Below are positions 55,627 through 64,000 of a stretch of DNA of 64,000 bases, one piece after another. The notes beneath the pieces were generated by a model. The model worked only from the letters and a program-made list of their open reading frames with translations, did no database searches and was not told where the DNA came from. The stretch covers positions 3,476,001 through 3,540,000 of the forward strand of contig NC_009656.1 in assembly GCF_000017205.1 (NCBI RefSeq), read 5' to 3'. Numbering within the stretch: position 1 is the first letter of the stretch; each line of letters opens with the position of its first letter. The translations under genes and the position numbers were made by a program. Origin of the DNA: Pseudomonas paraeruginosa PA7. Lineage in GTDB: Bacteria; Pseudomonadota; Gammaproteobacteria; Pseudomonadales; Pseudomonadaceae.

Positions 55627-58600
55627 CAGACCACGACCTGTACCGTGTTGTCCTCGACCAGCAGGGTGGTACTGCCGAAGGTGTAGACGTCGTAGGTAAT
55701 GCCGTTGATCAGTTGCGTGGTACCGGTGTTCACCGCGCCGCTCACGTTCAGCGTGTCGTTGCTTTCACCGGTGATCTGCAGGGTGTTGCTGGCATCGGTG
55801 ATGACGTCCACCTCCGCCGCCGTCAGGGTCAGCACGCTGCCGCCGTCACCCTTGCCCAGGTCGATACGCTCGAGGTTGCTGAGCGTGCCGACGCCGACGG
55901 CGTTGTAGTCGAGGTCGATGCCGTTGGCCAACAGCAGGGTGTCGAAACCGTTCCCGCCGTCGATGCTGACGAAGTCGGTCGCGGTGATCTGGATGGTGTC
56001 GTTGCCATCCCCCGCCTGTACCTGGTCGCCAGTGCCGACGTTGAGGATAAGGTCGCTGCCGGCACCACCATTGATGTGCTCGGAGCTGCCGTTGGCACCG
56101 GAGAGCACATCATCCCCGCTGGTGCCATTGACGTCGATCTGGCCGATGTTGAGACCGACCCCGGAACCGCTCAACGTGATCCCGTACGACGCGCTGTCGT
56201 TGCCGTTGCTGTCGATGGCGACGACATTGAACGACAGCTGCGAGCCGAGGTTGAGCAGATCGGTGATGCTCCCCAGGCCCAGTTGCAGCAACAGCGCCGG
56301 GTCCAGCAGGTTCAGCGCGAAATGCCCGGACGCATCCGCGGTCAAGGGCACGGTCACGTTCGCCGCCGGGGTCACCACGCGCACTTCCAGTCCGGAGTTG
56401 GGGGCGGTATCGCCGCTGAAGCCGAAGGTCGGCGGCAGCAGCCCGACATCCAGGCCGAAGTTGCCAATGGTCACCGGCTGCGGAATGTTGGTCCCGACGC
56501 CAATGGAAGCCACCGGGCTGGGGTTGCCCGCCAGATCTTCGCCCTTTACCGAAACCTGGGCGTTCAGCAACTGGTCCCAGCTCAGGTCTATATCCAGGCC
56601 CGTCAACAGGTCCAGCGAGGCAAGCCCGGTATTGTCGGCCGTCAGCGTGACCGTCGCCACGGCTCCCCCGATGTTCACCTCTACCGTGACCTCGGTGCCC
56701 GGTTCCGTCGAGATGGTCAGGATGTTGCCCACCAGTGACAGTACCGGAGCGGGTGGCGGGACCGTATCGACCGTGAAGCTCACCGTGTTCGACGCGGTGC
56801 CGCCGTTGATGTCGGCGGTGACGGTCGAGGCACCCTCCGGGAATGGTCCCTGGCCGCTGGGAGGCAACAAGGTCAGGGTCACGTTGCCGATGGCGATGTC
56901 GCCTGCGGTGAGCGTATGGCTGACCTCGGCCTCGTAGCCGTTCTGTCCGGCGAACTTGACGGTGATCACCTGGCCGGCCTGCATGGTCGGGCGCACCGCG
57001 ACGTCGACCTGGATGCCATCGCCGATCTCGGCGGCGTTGATCCAGCTATCGGCGGCCTCCGGCACGCTGATGGTCGGCGGCGCCAGGTCCGGCGCATTGA
57101 TCGTCGCCGGTCCGCTGACGTTGCCGACGGCATCCACCGCGACGCCGGCGATCAGCTCGCCGGTGACCAGCGGTGGCGCGAACGGCAGGCTGAAGTTGCC
57201 GCTGCCATCGACGTTCACCGTGATCGGGTTGGCGGTATCACCGTTGACCACGATGCGCACCTGGCTGTTCGGCTCGGCGGTGCCGGTCAGCAGCGCGCCG
57301 TCGGCGCTGATGCTCAGCAACGGCGCCGATGGCGCCACCGAATCGACCGTGGTGCTGGCCGGGCCGCTGGCGTTGCCCGCGGCGTCCTCGGCGACGGCAT
57401 TGATCACCGTGCCGTTGGCCAGCGGCGTGCCAGGGGTGAACGTCCAGTTGCCGCTGCCGTCGGCGGTGGTCTCGCCGATCGGATTGCCGTTGCCGTCGGT
57501 GAGGATCACCTTGGCGCCAACTTCGGCGGTGCCGGTGATCACGCTGCCGTTGCTGGCGTTGATCACCGGCGTGGCCGGAGCCACCGTGTCCACCGTGGTG
57601 CTGGCCGGACCGCTGGTGTTGCCGGCCGGGTCCTGGGCCACCGCATTGACCACCGTGCCGTTGGCCAGCGGCGTGCTCGGAGTGAAGGTCCAGTTGCCGC
57701 TGCCGTCGGCGAGGGTCTGGCCGACCGGGTTGCCGTTGCTGTCGGTGAGGATCACCCTGACGCCGGGCTCGGCGGTACCGCTGAGTTCGACGCCATTGCT
57801 CGGCGCGATCACTGGCGTGGCCGGGGCGACCGCGTCCACCGTGGTGCTGACCGGACCGCTGGTGTTGCCCGCGGCGTCCTGGGCCACGGCATTGACTACC
57901 GTGCCGTTGGTCAGCGGCGTGCCCGGGGTGAAGCTCCAGTTGCCGCTGCCATCGGCGGTGGCCTGCCCTATCGGGTTGCCATTGCCGTCGGTGAGGATCA
58001 CCGTGGCGCCGGCTTCGGCGGTACCGCTGATCACCGTGCCATTGCTCGCATCGAGCACCGGGGTGGCCGGGGCCACCGTGTCCACCGTGGTGCTGGCCGG
58101 GCCGCTGGTGTTGCCGGCGGTGTCCTGGGCCACGGCATTGACCACCGTACCATTGGCCAGCGGCGTAGCCGGGGTGAAGCTCCAGTTGCCGCTGCCGTCG
58201 GCGGTGGTTTCGCCGATCGGGTTGCCGTTGCCATCGGTGAGGATCACCTTGGCCCCCGCCTCCGCGGTACCGGCGATCACGCTGCCGTTGCTCGGGTTGA
58301 GCACCGGGATGGCCGGGGCCACCGCGTCGACCGTGGTGCTGGCCGGACCGCTGGTGTTGCCGGCCGGATCCTGGGCCACGGCGTTGATCACCGCGCCATC
58401 GGCCAGCGGCGTAGCCGGGGTGAAGCTCCAGTTGCCGCTGCCGTCGGCGGTGGCCTGCCCTATCGGGTTGCCGCCGCCATCGGTGAGGATCACCGTTGCG
58501 CCGGCTTCGGCGGTACCGGAGATCACGCTGCCGTTGCTCGGGTCGATCACCGGGACGGCCGGTGCCACCGCGTCCACCGTGGCGCTGGCCGGGCCGCTGG

Positions 58601-61600
58601 CGTTGCCCGCGGCATCCTCGGCGACGGCATTGATCAGCGTGCCGTTGGCCAGTGGGGTGGCCGGGGTGAACGACCAGTTGCCGCTGCCGTCGGCGGTGGT
58701 CTGCCCGATCGGGTTGCCGTTGCCGTCGGTGAGGATGATGGTCGCACCGGCCTCGGCGGTACCGCTGATCACCGTGCCATTGCTCGGGTTGACCACCGGC
58801 GCGGCCGGGGCCACCGCGTCCACCGTGGCGCTGGCCGGACCGCTGGTGTTGCCGGACGGATCCTGGGCCACGGCGTTGACCAGCGTGCCATCGGCCAGCG
58901 GGGTGGACGGGGTGTAGGTCCAGTTGCCGCTGCCATCGGCGGTGACCTCGCCGATCGGGTTGCCGCTGCCATCGGTGAGGAACACCTTGGCTCCGGCTTC
59001 GGCGGTGCCGCTGATCACCACCCCGTTGCTCGGATTGATGACCGGCACAGGCGGCGCGACGGCATCGACGGTGACGCTGGCCGGACCGCTGGTGTTGCCG
59101 GCCGGATCGGTGGCCGTGGCGTTGACCACGGTGCCATTGGGTAACGGCGTGCTCGGCGTGAAGCTCCAGTTGCCGCTGCCGTCGGCGGTGGTCTGGCCGA
59201 TCGGGTTGCCGTTGCCGTCGGTGAGGATGATGGTCGCACCGGCCTCGGCGGTACCGCTGATCTCCGTGCCATTGCTCGGCTCCACCACCGGCGCGGCCGG
59301 CGCCACGCCGTCCACGGTGATCACCGCCGGCGCGCTGTCGACGTTGCTCGGGCTGCGCGCCACCACGTTGACCACGGTGCCGTCCGGCAGCGGAATGCCT
59401 GGTGTGAACGACCAGTTGCCGCTGCCATCGGCGCTGACCTGGCCGATCGGGTTGCCGCTGCCGTCGGTGATGATGATGGTATTGCCGGCATCGGCGGTGC
59501 CGCTGATCACCGAACCGTTGCTCGGATCGACCTGCGGGATCGACGGCAGCGAGGTATCCACGGTGGTACTGCCGGGACCGCTGGTATTGCCGGCGGCATC
59601 GGTCGCGGTGGCATTGACCACGGTGCCGTTGGGCAGTTGCGAAGCGGGGCTGAATGTCCAGTTGCCGCTACCGTCGGCGCTGACCTGGCCGATCGGGTTG
59701 CCGTTGCCATCGGTTAGGGTGATGGTACTGCCCGGCTCGGCGGTGCCGTTGATGACGTTGCCGTTGCTCGGGTTGACCACAGGGCTCGGCGGTGCCACCG
59801 AGTCCACCGTGGTGCTGCCTTGCGGGCCGGTGTTGCCGGCCGGATCCTGGGCCACGGCGTTGACCACCGTGCCATTGGCCAGCGGCGTGCCCGGGGTGAA
59901 GGACCAGTTGCCATTGCCGTCGGCGGTGGTCTCGCCGATCGGGTTGCCGTTGCCGTCGGTGAGGATCACCTTGGCTCCGGCTTCGGCGGTGCCGCTGATG
60001 GTCGCGCCGTTGCTCGGGTTGACCAGCGGTGCCGGTGGCGCCACCGAGTCCACGGTGGTGGCGGCCTGCGGCCCGGTGTTACCGGTCGGGTCGGTGGCGG
60101 TGGCGACGATCACCGTGCCATTGGCCAGCGGCGTAGCCGGGGAATACGACCAGTTGCCGCTGCCATCGGCGGTGACCTGGCCGATCGGGTTGCCGTTGCC
60201 ATCGGTCAGGGTCACGCTGGCGCCGGCCTCGGCGGTGCCGCTGATGGTCGTGCCATTGCTCGGGTTGATCACCGGCGCCGGCGGCGCGCTGGAGTCGACG
60301 GTCACCGTCGCTGGCGGGCTGCTGTTGCCGGCGGCGTCCCGGGCCACCACGTTGACCACGGTGCCATTGGCGATGGGCGTGCTCGGGGTGTAGGTCCAGT
60401 TGCCGCTGCCATCGGCGGTGACTTCGGCGATCGGGTTGCCGTTGCCGTCGGTGAGGGTCACCGTGCTGTTCGGCTCGGCGCTGCCGGTGAGGCTGCTACC
60501 GTTGCTCAGGTTGACGGTCGGTGTGGCCGGCGCCACGCCGTCCACGGTGACGCTGGCCTGCCCGCTGGTGTTGCCGGCGGCATCGGTTGCGGTGGCGTTG
60601 ACCACGGTGCCATCGGCCAGCGGCGTGGTCGGCGTGAAGCTCCAGTTGCCGCTGCCATCGGCGATGACCTGGCCGATCGGATTGCCATTGCCATCGGTCA
60701 GGGTCACGCTGGCGCCCGGTTCGGCGGTGCCGCTGATCTCCGCGCCGTTGCTCGGATTGACCACCGGCGCGGCCGGCGCCACCGAGTCCACGGTGGTGCT
60801 GGCCGGAGCGCTGGTATTACCGGTCGGGTCGGTGGCCGTTGCGTTGACCACGGTGCCGTTGGCCAGCGGGGTGGATGGGGTGAAGGTCCAACTGCCGCTG
60901 CCATCGGCGGTGACCTGGGCGATCGAGTTGCCGTTGCCATCGGTCAGGGTCACGGTGCTGCCCGGCTCGGCGCTGCCGCTGATGGTGATGCCGTTGCTCG
61001 GGTTGATCACCGGCGCCGCCGGTGCCTGGGAATCAACGGTGACGCTGGCACCCGGGCTATTGTTGCCGGCGGCGTCCTGGGCCACCACGTTGACCACGGT
61101 GCCATTGGCGATGGGCGTGCTCGGGGTGTAGGTCCAGTTGCCGCTGCCATCGGCGGTGACTTCGGCGATCGGGTTGCCGTTGCCGTCGGTGAGAGTCACC
61201 GTGCTGCCCGGCTCGGCGGTGCCGGTGAGGTTGCTACCGTTGCTCAGGTTGACGGTCGGCGTGGCCGGCGCCACGCCGTCCACGGTGACGCTGGCCTGCC
61301 CGCTGGTGTTGCCGGCGGCATCGGTCGCGCTGGCATTGATCACGGATCCATCGGCCATTGGCGTAATCGGCGTGAACGACCAGTTGCCGCTACCATCGGC
61401 GGTGACCTGGCCGATCGGGTCGCCGTTGCCATCGGTCAGGGTCACCGTGCTGCCCGGCTCGGCGCTGCCGCTGATGGTCGTGCCATTGCTCGGGTCGACC
61501 AGCGGCGCGGCCGGGGCCTGCGAGTCCACGGTGGTGCTGGCTCCCGGACTGGTGTTGCCGGAGGGATCGGTGGCCGTGGCGGTGACCACGGTGCCGTTGG

Positions 61601-63503
61601 GCAACGCTGTGCTCGGCGTGAAGCTCCAGTTGCCGCTGCCGTCGGCGGTGACCTGGCCGATCGGGTTGCCGTTGCCATCGGTCAGGGTCACGGTGCTGCC
61701 TGGCTCGGCGGTGCCGCTGAGCGTGGTGCCGTTGCTTGGGTTGACCACTGGCGTGGCCGGTGCCACGGCGTCCACGGTGACGCTGGCCGGCGCGCTGGCG
61801 TTGCCGGACGGATCGGTGGCCGTGGCGTTGACCACGGTGCCGTTGGGCAAAGGCGTGGTCGGGGTGAAGGTCCAGTTGCCACTGCCATCGGCGGTGACCT
61901 GGCCGATCGGGTTGCCGTTGCCGTCGGTCAGGGTCACGCTGCTGTCCGGCTCGGCGGTCCCGCTGAGGGTCGTACCGTTGCTCGGATCGACGATAGGCGT
62001 GGCCGGCGCGATGGCATCCACGGTAACGCTGGCCGGCGGACTGCTGTTGCCGGCGGCATCCCTGGCCACCACGTTGACCACGGTGCCGTCCGGCAGCGGA
62101 GTGGACGGAGTGAGGGTCCAGTTGCCGTTGGCATCGGCGGTGACCTGGCCGATCGTGTTGCCGTTGCCGTCGGTCAGGGTCACGCTGCTGCCCGGCTCGG
62201 CGGTCCCGCTGAGCTCGCTGCCATTGCTCGGCTCGACCACCGGCGCGCTCGGCGCCACGCCGTCGACGGTGATGGAGGTCGCCGGGCTGCTGTTGCCGGC
62301 GGCGTCCCTGGCCACCACGTTGACCACGGTGCCATCCGGCAGTTGGCTAGCGGGAGTGAAGGTCCAGTTGCCGTTGGCATCGGCGGTGGCCTGGCCGATC
62401 GGATTGCCGTTGCCGTCGGTGATCACGAGGGTCACGCCCGCTTCCGCCGTACCGCTGAGGGTGCTGCCGTTGCTGGCATTGACCTGGGGCGCGTCGGGGA
62501 AGTCGGGTGCTTCGGCGGTGACCGGAGTGCTGCTGTTGCCGGCCGGGTCGGTGACCACCACCGTCACCGTCTCGCCATTGGTCAGCGGCGGGTTCAGCGG
62601 CACCTCGAAGCTGCCGTCGGGACCGACCACCACGGTGGTATCCGGCTGGCCGTCGCCATTGCTGTCGACGCCGACGGTGGCGCCCGGCTCGGCCTTGCCG
62701 ATCACACTGCCGCCGTCCGGCGCGACCTGCACCCCGGTGGCCGGCGCCGGTGCGGTGGTGTCCGGCGCGACGACCTGCGCCGGCGGGCTGGCGTTGCCGG
62801 CAGGGTCGGTGACCACCACGGTGACCGTCTGCCCATTGGTCAGCGGCGGGTTCAACGGCGCGGTGAAATTGCCGTTGGAGTCGGCGATCACCGTAATGTC
62901 CGGTTTGCCGTCGCCACTGGTATCGATGCCGACACTCGCGCCGGCCTCCGCCTGGCCGCTGATGCCGCTGCCGTCGGGGGCAACCTTCAGCCCGCTGGCG
63001 GCCTTCGGCGGGGTGGTATCCGGCGGTACGCCGCCGCCCCCACCGCCGCCGCCACCGCTGTTGGAAAGCGCCACGCCGCCACCGATCACCGCGGCACCGA
63101 TCAACAGCGCGGTACCGGCGCTCATGCCACCGAGCAGCCCGGCGCCGGTCAGCGACTCGAAGCCGGCGAAGCTTTCCTGCGGGATGTAGCCGGCCATGAG
63201 CGGCCCGTCGGCGGCCACCGGAGGCAGGACCACCGCCACCAGTTGGTCCTTGTCGGCCAGGAACAACTGGCTGGAGGGCTGGCCTTCGGCGTAGAAGTCG
63301 GCGATCCGGACCGTTTCACCGGTCTTGAGCTGGACGATCAGGTCGGAACCGCTCTTCGAATATCCCGCCACCGCGTCCGGCGCGACGTCCAGCGCGACAT
63401 TGCTGCTCTGGGATAGATGGATGATCCCGTTTTCCGGTATTTCGACGGCAGCCGCAGAAGAAATACTTTGATCGATGGAGGTAACTTTCGCCTGGATCGT
63501 CAT
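55626..63503 (-). CDS. bapA: Giant biofilm-associated adhesin with Ig-like repeats
   Basis: This 2625-residue secreted adhesin has no Sec signal and is exported by the type I system encoded just downstream. The N-terminus is a BapA-prefix-like domain (about residues 1-150, ending in a glycine-rich GGGGGGGG linker). Two short repeats (DTSGDG, DSNGDG) lead into about 21 Ig-like repeats of 82 residues with the pattern NPSNG-GTAE-G-LTDGNGNPIG-TADGSGNWSFTP-PLANGTVVNA-A-DPAGNTSGPAS-TVD. Different Ig-like modules follow, then an RTX-type calcium-binding segment (GTSGDDVLSGANGS, GGAGSDLILNVGTGDQVQAGDGNDTI) and the C-terminal secretion region. The start at 63503 has GAGGA nine bases ahead; an ATG nine bases earlier lacks spacing. 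Confidence 0.9.
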   Translation of the reverse strand: MTIQAKVTSIDQSISSAAAVEIPENGIIHLSQSSNVALDVAPDAVAGYSKSGSDLIVQLKTGETVRIADFYAEGQPSSQLFLADKDQLVAVVLPPVAADGPLMAGYIPQESFAGFESLTGAGLLGGMSAGTALLIGAAVIGGGVALSNSGGGGGGGGGVPPDTTPPKAASGLKVAPDGSGISGQAEAGASVGIDTSGDGKPDITVIADSNGNFTAPLNPPLTNGQTVTVVVTDPAGNASPPAQVVAPDTTAPAPATGVQVAPDGGSVIGKAEPGATVGVDSNGDGQPDTTVVVGPDGSFEVPLNPPLTNGETVTVVVTDPAGNSSTPVTAEAPDFPDAPQVNASNGSTLSGTAEAGVTLVITDGNGNPIGQATADANGNWTFTPASQLPDGTVVNVVARDAAGNSSPATSITVDGVAPSAPVVEPSNGSELSGTAEPGSSVTLTDGNGNTIGQVTADANGNWTLTPSTPLPDGTVVNVVARDAAGNSSPPASVTVDAIAPATPIVDPSNGTTLSGTAEPDSSVTLTDGNGNPIGQVTADGSGNWTFTPTTPLPNGTVVNATATDPSGNASAPASVTVDAVAPATPVVNPSNGTTLSGTAEPGSTVTLTDGNGNPIGQVTADGSGNWSFTPSTALPNGTVVTATATDPSGNTSPGASTTVDSQAPAAPLVDPSNGTTISGSAEPGSTVTLTDGNGDPIGQVTADGSGNWSFTPITPMADGSVINASATDAAGNTSGQASVTVDGVAPATPTVNLSNGSNLTGTAEPGSTVTLTDGNGNPIAEVTADGSGNWTYTPSTPIANGTVVNVVAQDAAGNNSPGASVTVDSQAPAAPVINPSNGITISGSAEPGSTVTLTDGNGNSIAQVTADGSGSWTFTPSTPLANGTVVNATATDPTGNTSAPASTTVDSVAPAAPVVNPSNGAEISGTAEPGASVTLTDGNGNPIGQVIADGSGNWSFTPTTPLADGTVVNATATDAAGNTSGQASVTVDGVAPATPTVNLSNGSSLTGSAEPNSTVTLTDGNGNPIAEVTADGSGNWTYTPSTPIANGTVVNVVARDAAGNSSPPATVTVDSSAPPAPVINPSNGTTISGTAEAGASVTLTDGNGNPIGQVTADGSGNWSYSPATPLANGTVIVATATDPTGNTGPQAATTVDSVAPPAPLVNPSNGATISGTAEAGAKVILTDGNGNPIGETTADGNGNWSFTPGTPLANGTVVNAVAQDPAGNTGPQGSTTVDSVAPPSPVVNPSNGNVINGTAEPGSTITLTDGNGNPIGQVSADGSGNWTFSPASQLPNGTVVNATATDAAGNTSGPGSTTVDTSLPSIPQVDPSNGSVISGTADAGNTIIITDGSGNPIGQVSADGSGNWSFTPGIPLPDGTVVNVVARSPSNVDSAPAVITVDGVAPAAPVVEPSNGTEISGTAEAGATIILTDGNGNPIGQTTADGSGNWSFTPSTPLPNGTVVNATATDPAGNTSGPASVTVDAVAPPVPVINPSNGVVISGTAEAGAKVFLTDGSGNPIGEVTADGSGNWTYTPSTPLADGTLVNAVAQDPSGNTSGPASATVDAVAPAAPVVNPSNGTVISGTAEAGATIILTDGNGNPIGQTTADGSGNWSFTPATPLANGTLINAVAEDAAGNASGPASATVDAVAPAVPVIDPSNGSVISGTAEAGATVILTDGGGNPIGQATADGSGNWSFTPATPLADGAVINAVAQDPAGNTSGPASTTVDAVAPAIPVLNPSNGSVIAGTAEAGAKVILTDGNGNPIGETTADGSGNWSFTPATPLANGTVVNAVAQDTAGNTSGPASTTVDTVAPATPVLDASNGTVISGTAEAGATVILTDGNGNPIGQATADGSGNWSFTPGTPLTNGTVVNAVAQDAAGNTSGPVSTTVDAVAPATPVIAPSNGVELSGTAEPGVRVILTDSNGNPVGQTLADGSGNWTFTPSTPLANGTVVNAVAQDPAGNTSGPASTTVDTVAPATPVINASNGSVITGTAEVGAKVILTDGNGNPIGETTADGSGNWTFTPGTPLANGTVINAVAEDAAGNASGPASTTVDSVAPSAPLLSISADGALLTGTAEPNSQVRIVVNGDTANPITVNVDGSGNFSLPFAPPLVTGELIAGVAVDAVGNVSGPATINAPDLAPPTISVPEAADSWINAAEIGDGIQVDVAVRPTMQAGQVITVKFAGQNGYEAEVSHTLTAGDIAIGNVTLTLLPPSGQGPFPEGASTVTADINGGTASNTVSFTVDTVPPPAPVLSLVGNILTISTEPGTEVTVEVNIGGAVATVTLTADNTGLASLDLLTGLDIDLSWDQLLNAQVSVKGEDLAGNPSPVASIGVGTNIPQPVTIGNFGLDVGLLPPTFGFSGDTAPNSGLEVRVVTPAANVTVPLTADASGHFALNLLDPALLLQLGLGSITDLLNLGSQLSFNVVAIDSNGNDSASYGITLSGSGVGLNIGQIDVNGTSGDDVLSGANGSSEHINGGAGSDLILNVGTGDQVQAGDGNDTIQITATDFVSIDGGNGFDTLLLANGIDLDYNAVGVGTLSNLERIDLGKGDGGSVLTLTAAEVDVITDASNTLQITGESNDTLNVSGAVNTGTTQLINGITYDVYTFGSTTLLVEDNTVQVVV
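57320..62494 (-). repeat. Tandem 246-bp repeat array inside bapA (about 21 units)
   Basis: About 5.2 kb consists of in-frame 246-base units, each encoding one 82-residue Ig-like domain. I count 21 occurrences of the SNG-x-x-(I/L)-(S/T/N)-G-(T/S)-A-(E/D) motif. Units near the C-terminal half are the most alike, and alternating subtypes (PSNG and LSNG with NLTGTAEPG) suggest that blocks of two or more units were duplicated together. The array is prone to copy-number change by recombination and to assembly error. Confidence 0.92.
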
Positions 63504-64000
63504 TTCCGACATTCCTCTTGTCAAGCAGCGACCGAGCGGTCGCACCATGTAATCCAGAAATAGCAGCTTTTAAACAAAAGGCGAGTCTGACTTTATATAT
63601 AACGACTAAGAAAACCCCTGGTGGAAAACCAATCGATACAACTTCTCAAGAATCTGAAATCACTTAGCCATCACAGCCCTATCTTCTTGATAATCAATAT
63701 ATAATCAAAAAGATATAATACTTTGTAAACATCCCGATGACCCTGAAAAAGAAAATCCATTCCAATAAACCTCGAAATCAATATCAGAACTCTACGATGC
63801 GGATTTCATAACAGACTTCCAGGAGCGCCGGTTCACCACGAAATGACTTTCCGATACCTCGTTATTCTTCCGCGCGGCGATTTCCATCGCTCCGCCATCA
63901 AAGCGTCACCGATCCGGTACCAAGTTACGAAATCGGTCTTCTCCCGCGAGCGCGCATGATCACGATTTCTCCCCTGCCCAGGACACCGACCTGTTCGGCC
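63504..64000 (-). promoter_or_regulatory. AT-rich region upstream of bapA
   Basis: The last 497 bases contain no gene I can support. Positions 63549-63800 are far more AT-rich than the rest of the window (runs such as ATATATAACG, ATCAATATATAATC). This is the expected place for the bapA promoter and for nucleoid-protein (H-NS/MvaT) binding. No specific operator was recognised. Confidence 0.55.

Noticed and set aside
59820..63416. Very long plus-strand frames antisense to bapA (up to about 1198 codons)
   Set aside because: They arise because a repeat unit whose length is a multiple of three that is stop-free in one antisense frame stays open through all copies. The products are repetitive, with no start signal or family match.
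63842..63958. 38-codon frame near the right edge
   Set aside because: It is short, with no ribosome-binding site and no homology.

Overview
The window is high-GC, gene-dense chromosomal DNA and is recognisably Pseudomonas aeruginosa. The evidence is a complete phenazine operon (phzA2-G2 type) next to the orphan LuxR receptor qscR, the femIRA mycobactin-uptake locus, polB, and the type I secreted adhesin cluster bapA-D. All identifications come from reading translated sequence and recalling families; no database search was run. No rRNA, tRNA, insertion sequence or CRISPR array was seen.

Layout. Positions 1-1050 hold the 3' end of an erythromycin-esterase-like gene and a phosphoribosyltransferase. 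Positions 1186-7803 (minus) are a four-gene metal-uptake operon: TonB-dependent receptor, exported CobN-like chelatase, MotA/ExbB-like protein and DUF2149 protein, behind a near-consensus Zur box. Positions 8033-11042 are the anaerobic ribonucleotide reductase operon, with an ANR/Dnr-type box and two NrdR-like boxes; its glycyl-radical segment is on a separate 48-codon ORF between nrdD and nrdG. Positions 11514-13843 hold a small ORF, a halovibrin homologue and an unknown gene. Positions 13921-22235 hold Fur box-femI-femR, femA, then a PepSY membrane protein, a small membrane protein, an MFS transporter and a lipase-like hydrolase.

Positions 22277-38194 look like an inserted secondary-metabolism block. 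A HIT-family gene is cut off exactly where phzG2 ends. The phz2 operon (minus) follows, then qscR. Divergent from these is a seven-gene operon led by a strong palindromic QscR/LasR-type box. It encodes two di-iron hydroxylase/desaturase-like enzymes, an unrecognised 389-residue protein, a 2-oxoglutarate/Fe(II) oxygenase, a penicillin-acylase-type Ntn hydrolase, a GNAT/FeeM-like acyltransferase and a small membrane protein. This is the best candidate in the window for an undescribed quorum-controlled biosynthetic system.

Positions 38284-50902 are mixed: a glutathione transferase, a small lipoprotein, an unusual pair encoding a serine-hydrolase lipoprotein and a phospholipase A2-like secreted protein, polB, a GNAT/XRE-cupin divergent pair, an orphan NuoA-like gene behind a guanidinium exporter with a clear guanidine-II riboswitch, an isoquinoline-oxidoreductase-like iorAB pair, an XRE regulator and an HD-domain nucleotidase. 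Positions 51011-63503 (minus) are the Bap adhesin and its type I secretion system; the adhesin carries about 21 tandem repeats of 82 residues. The last 500 bases are AT-rich and contain no gene I can support.
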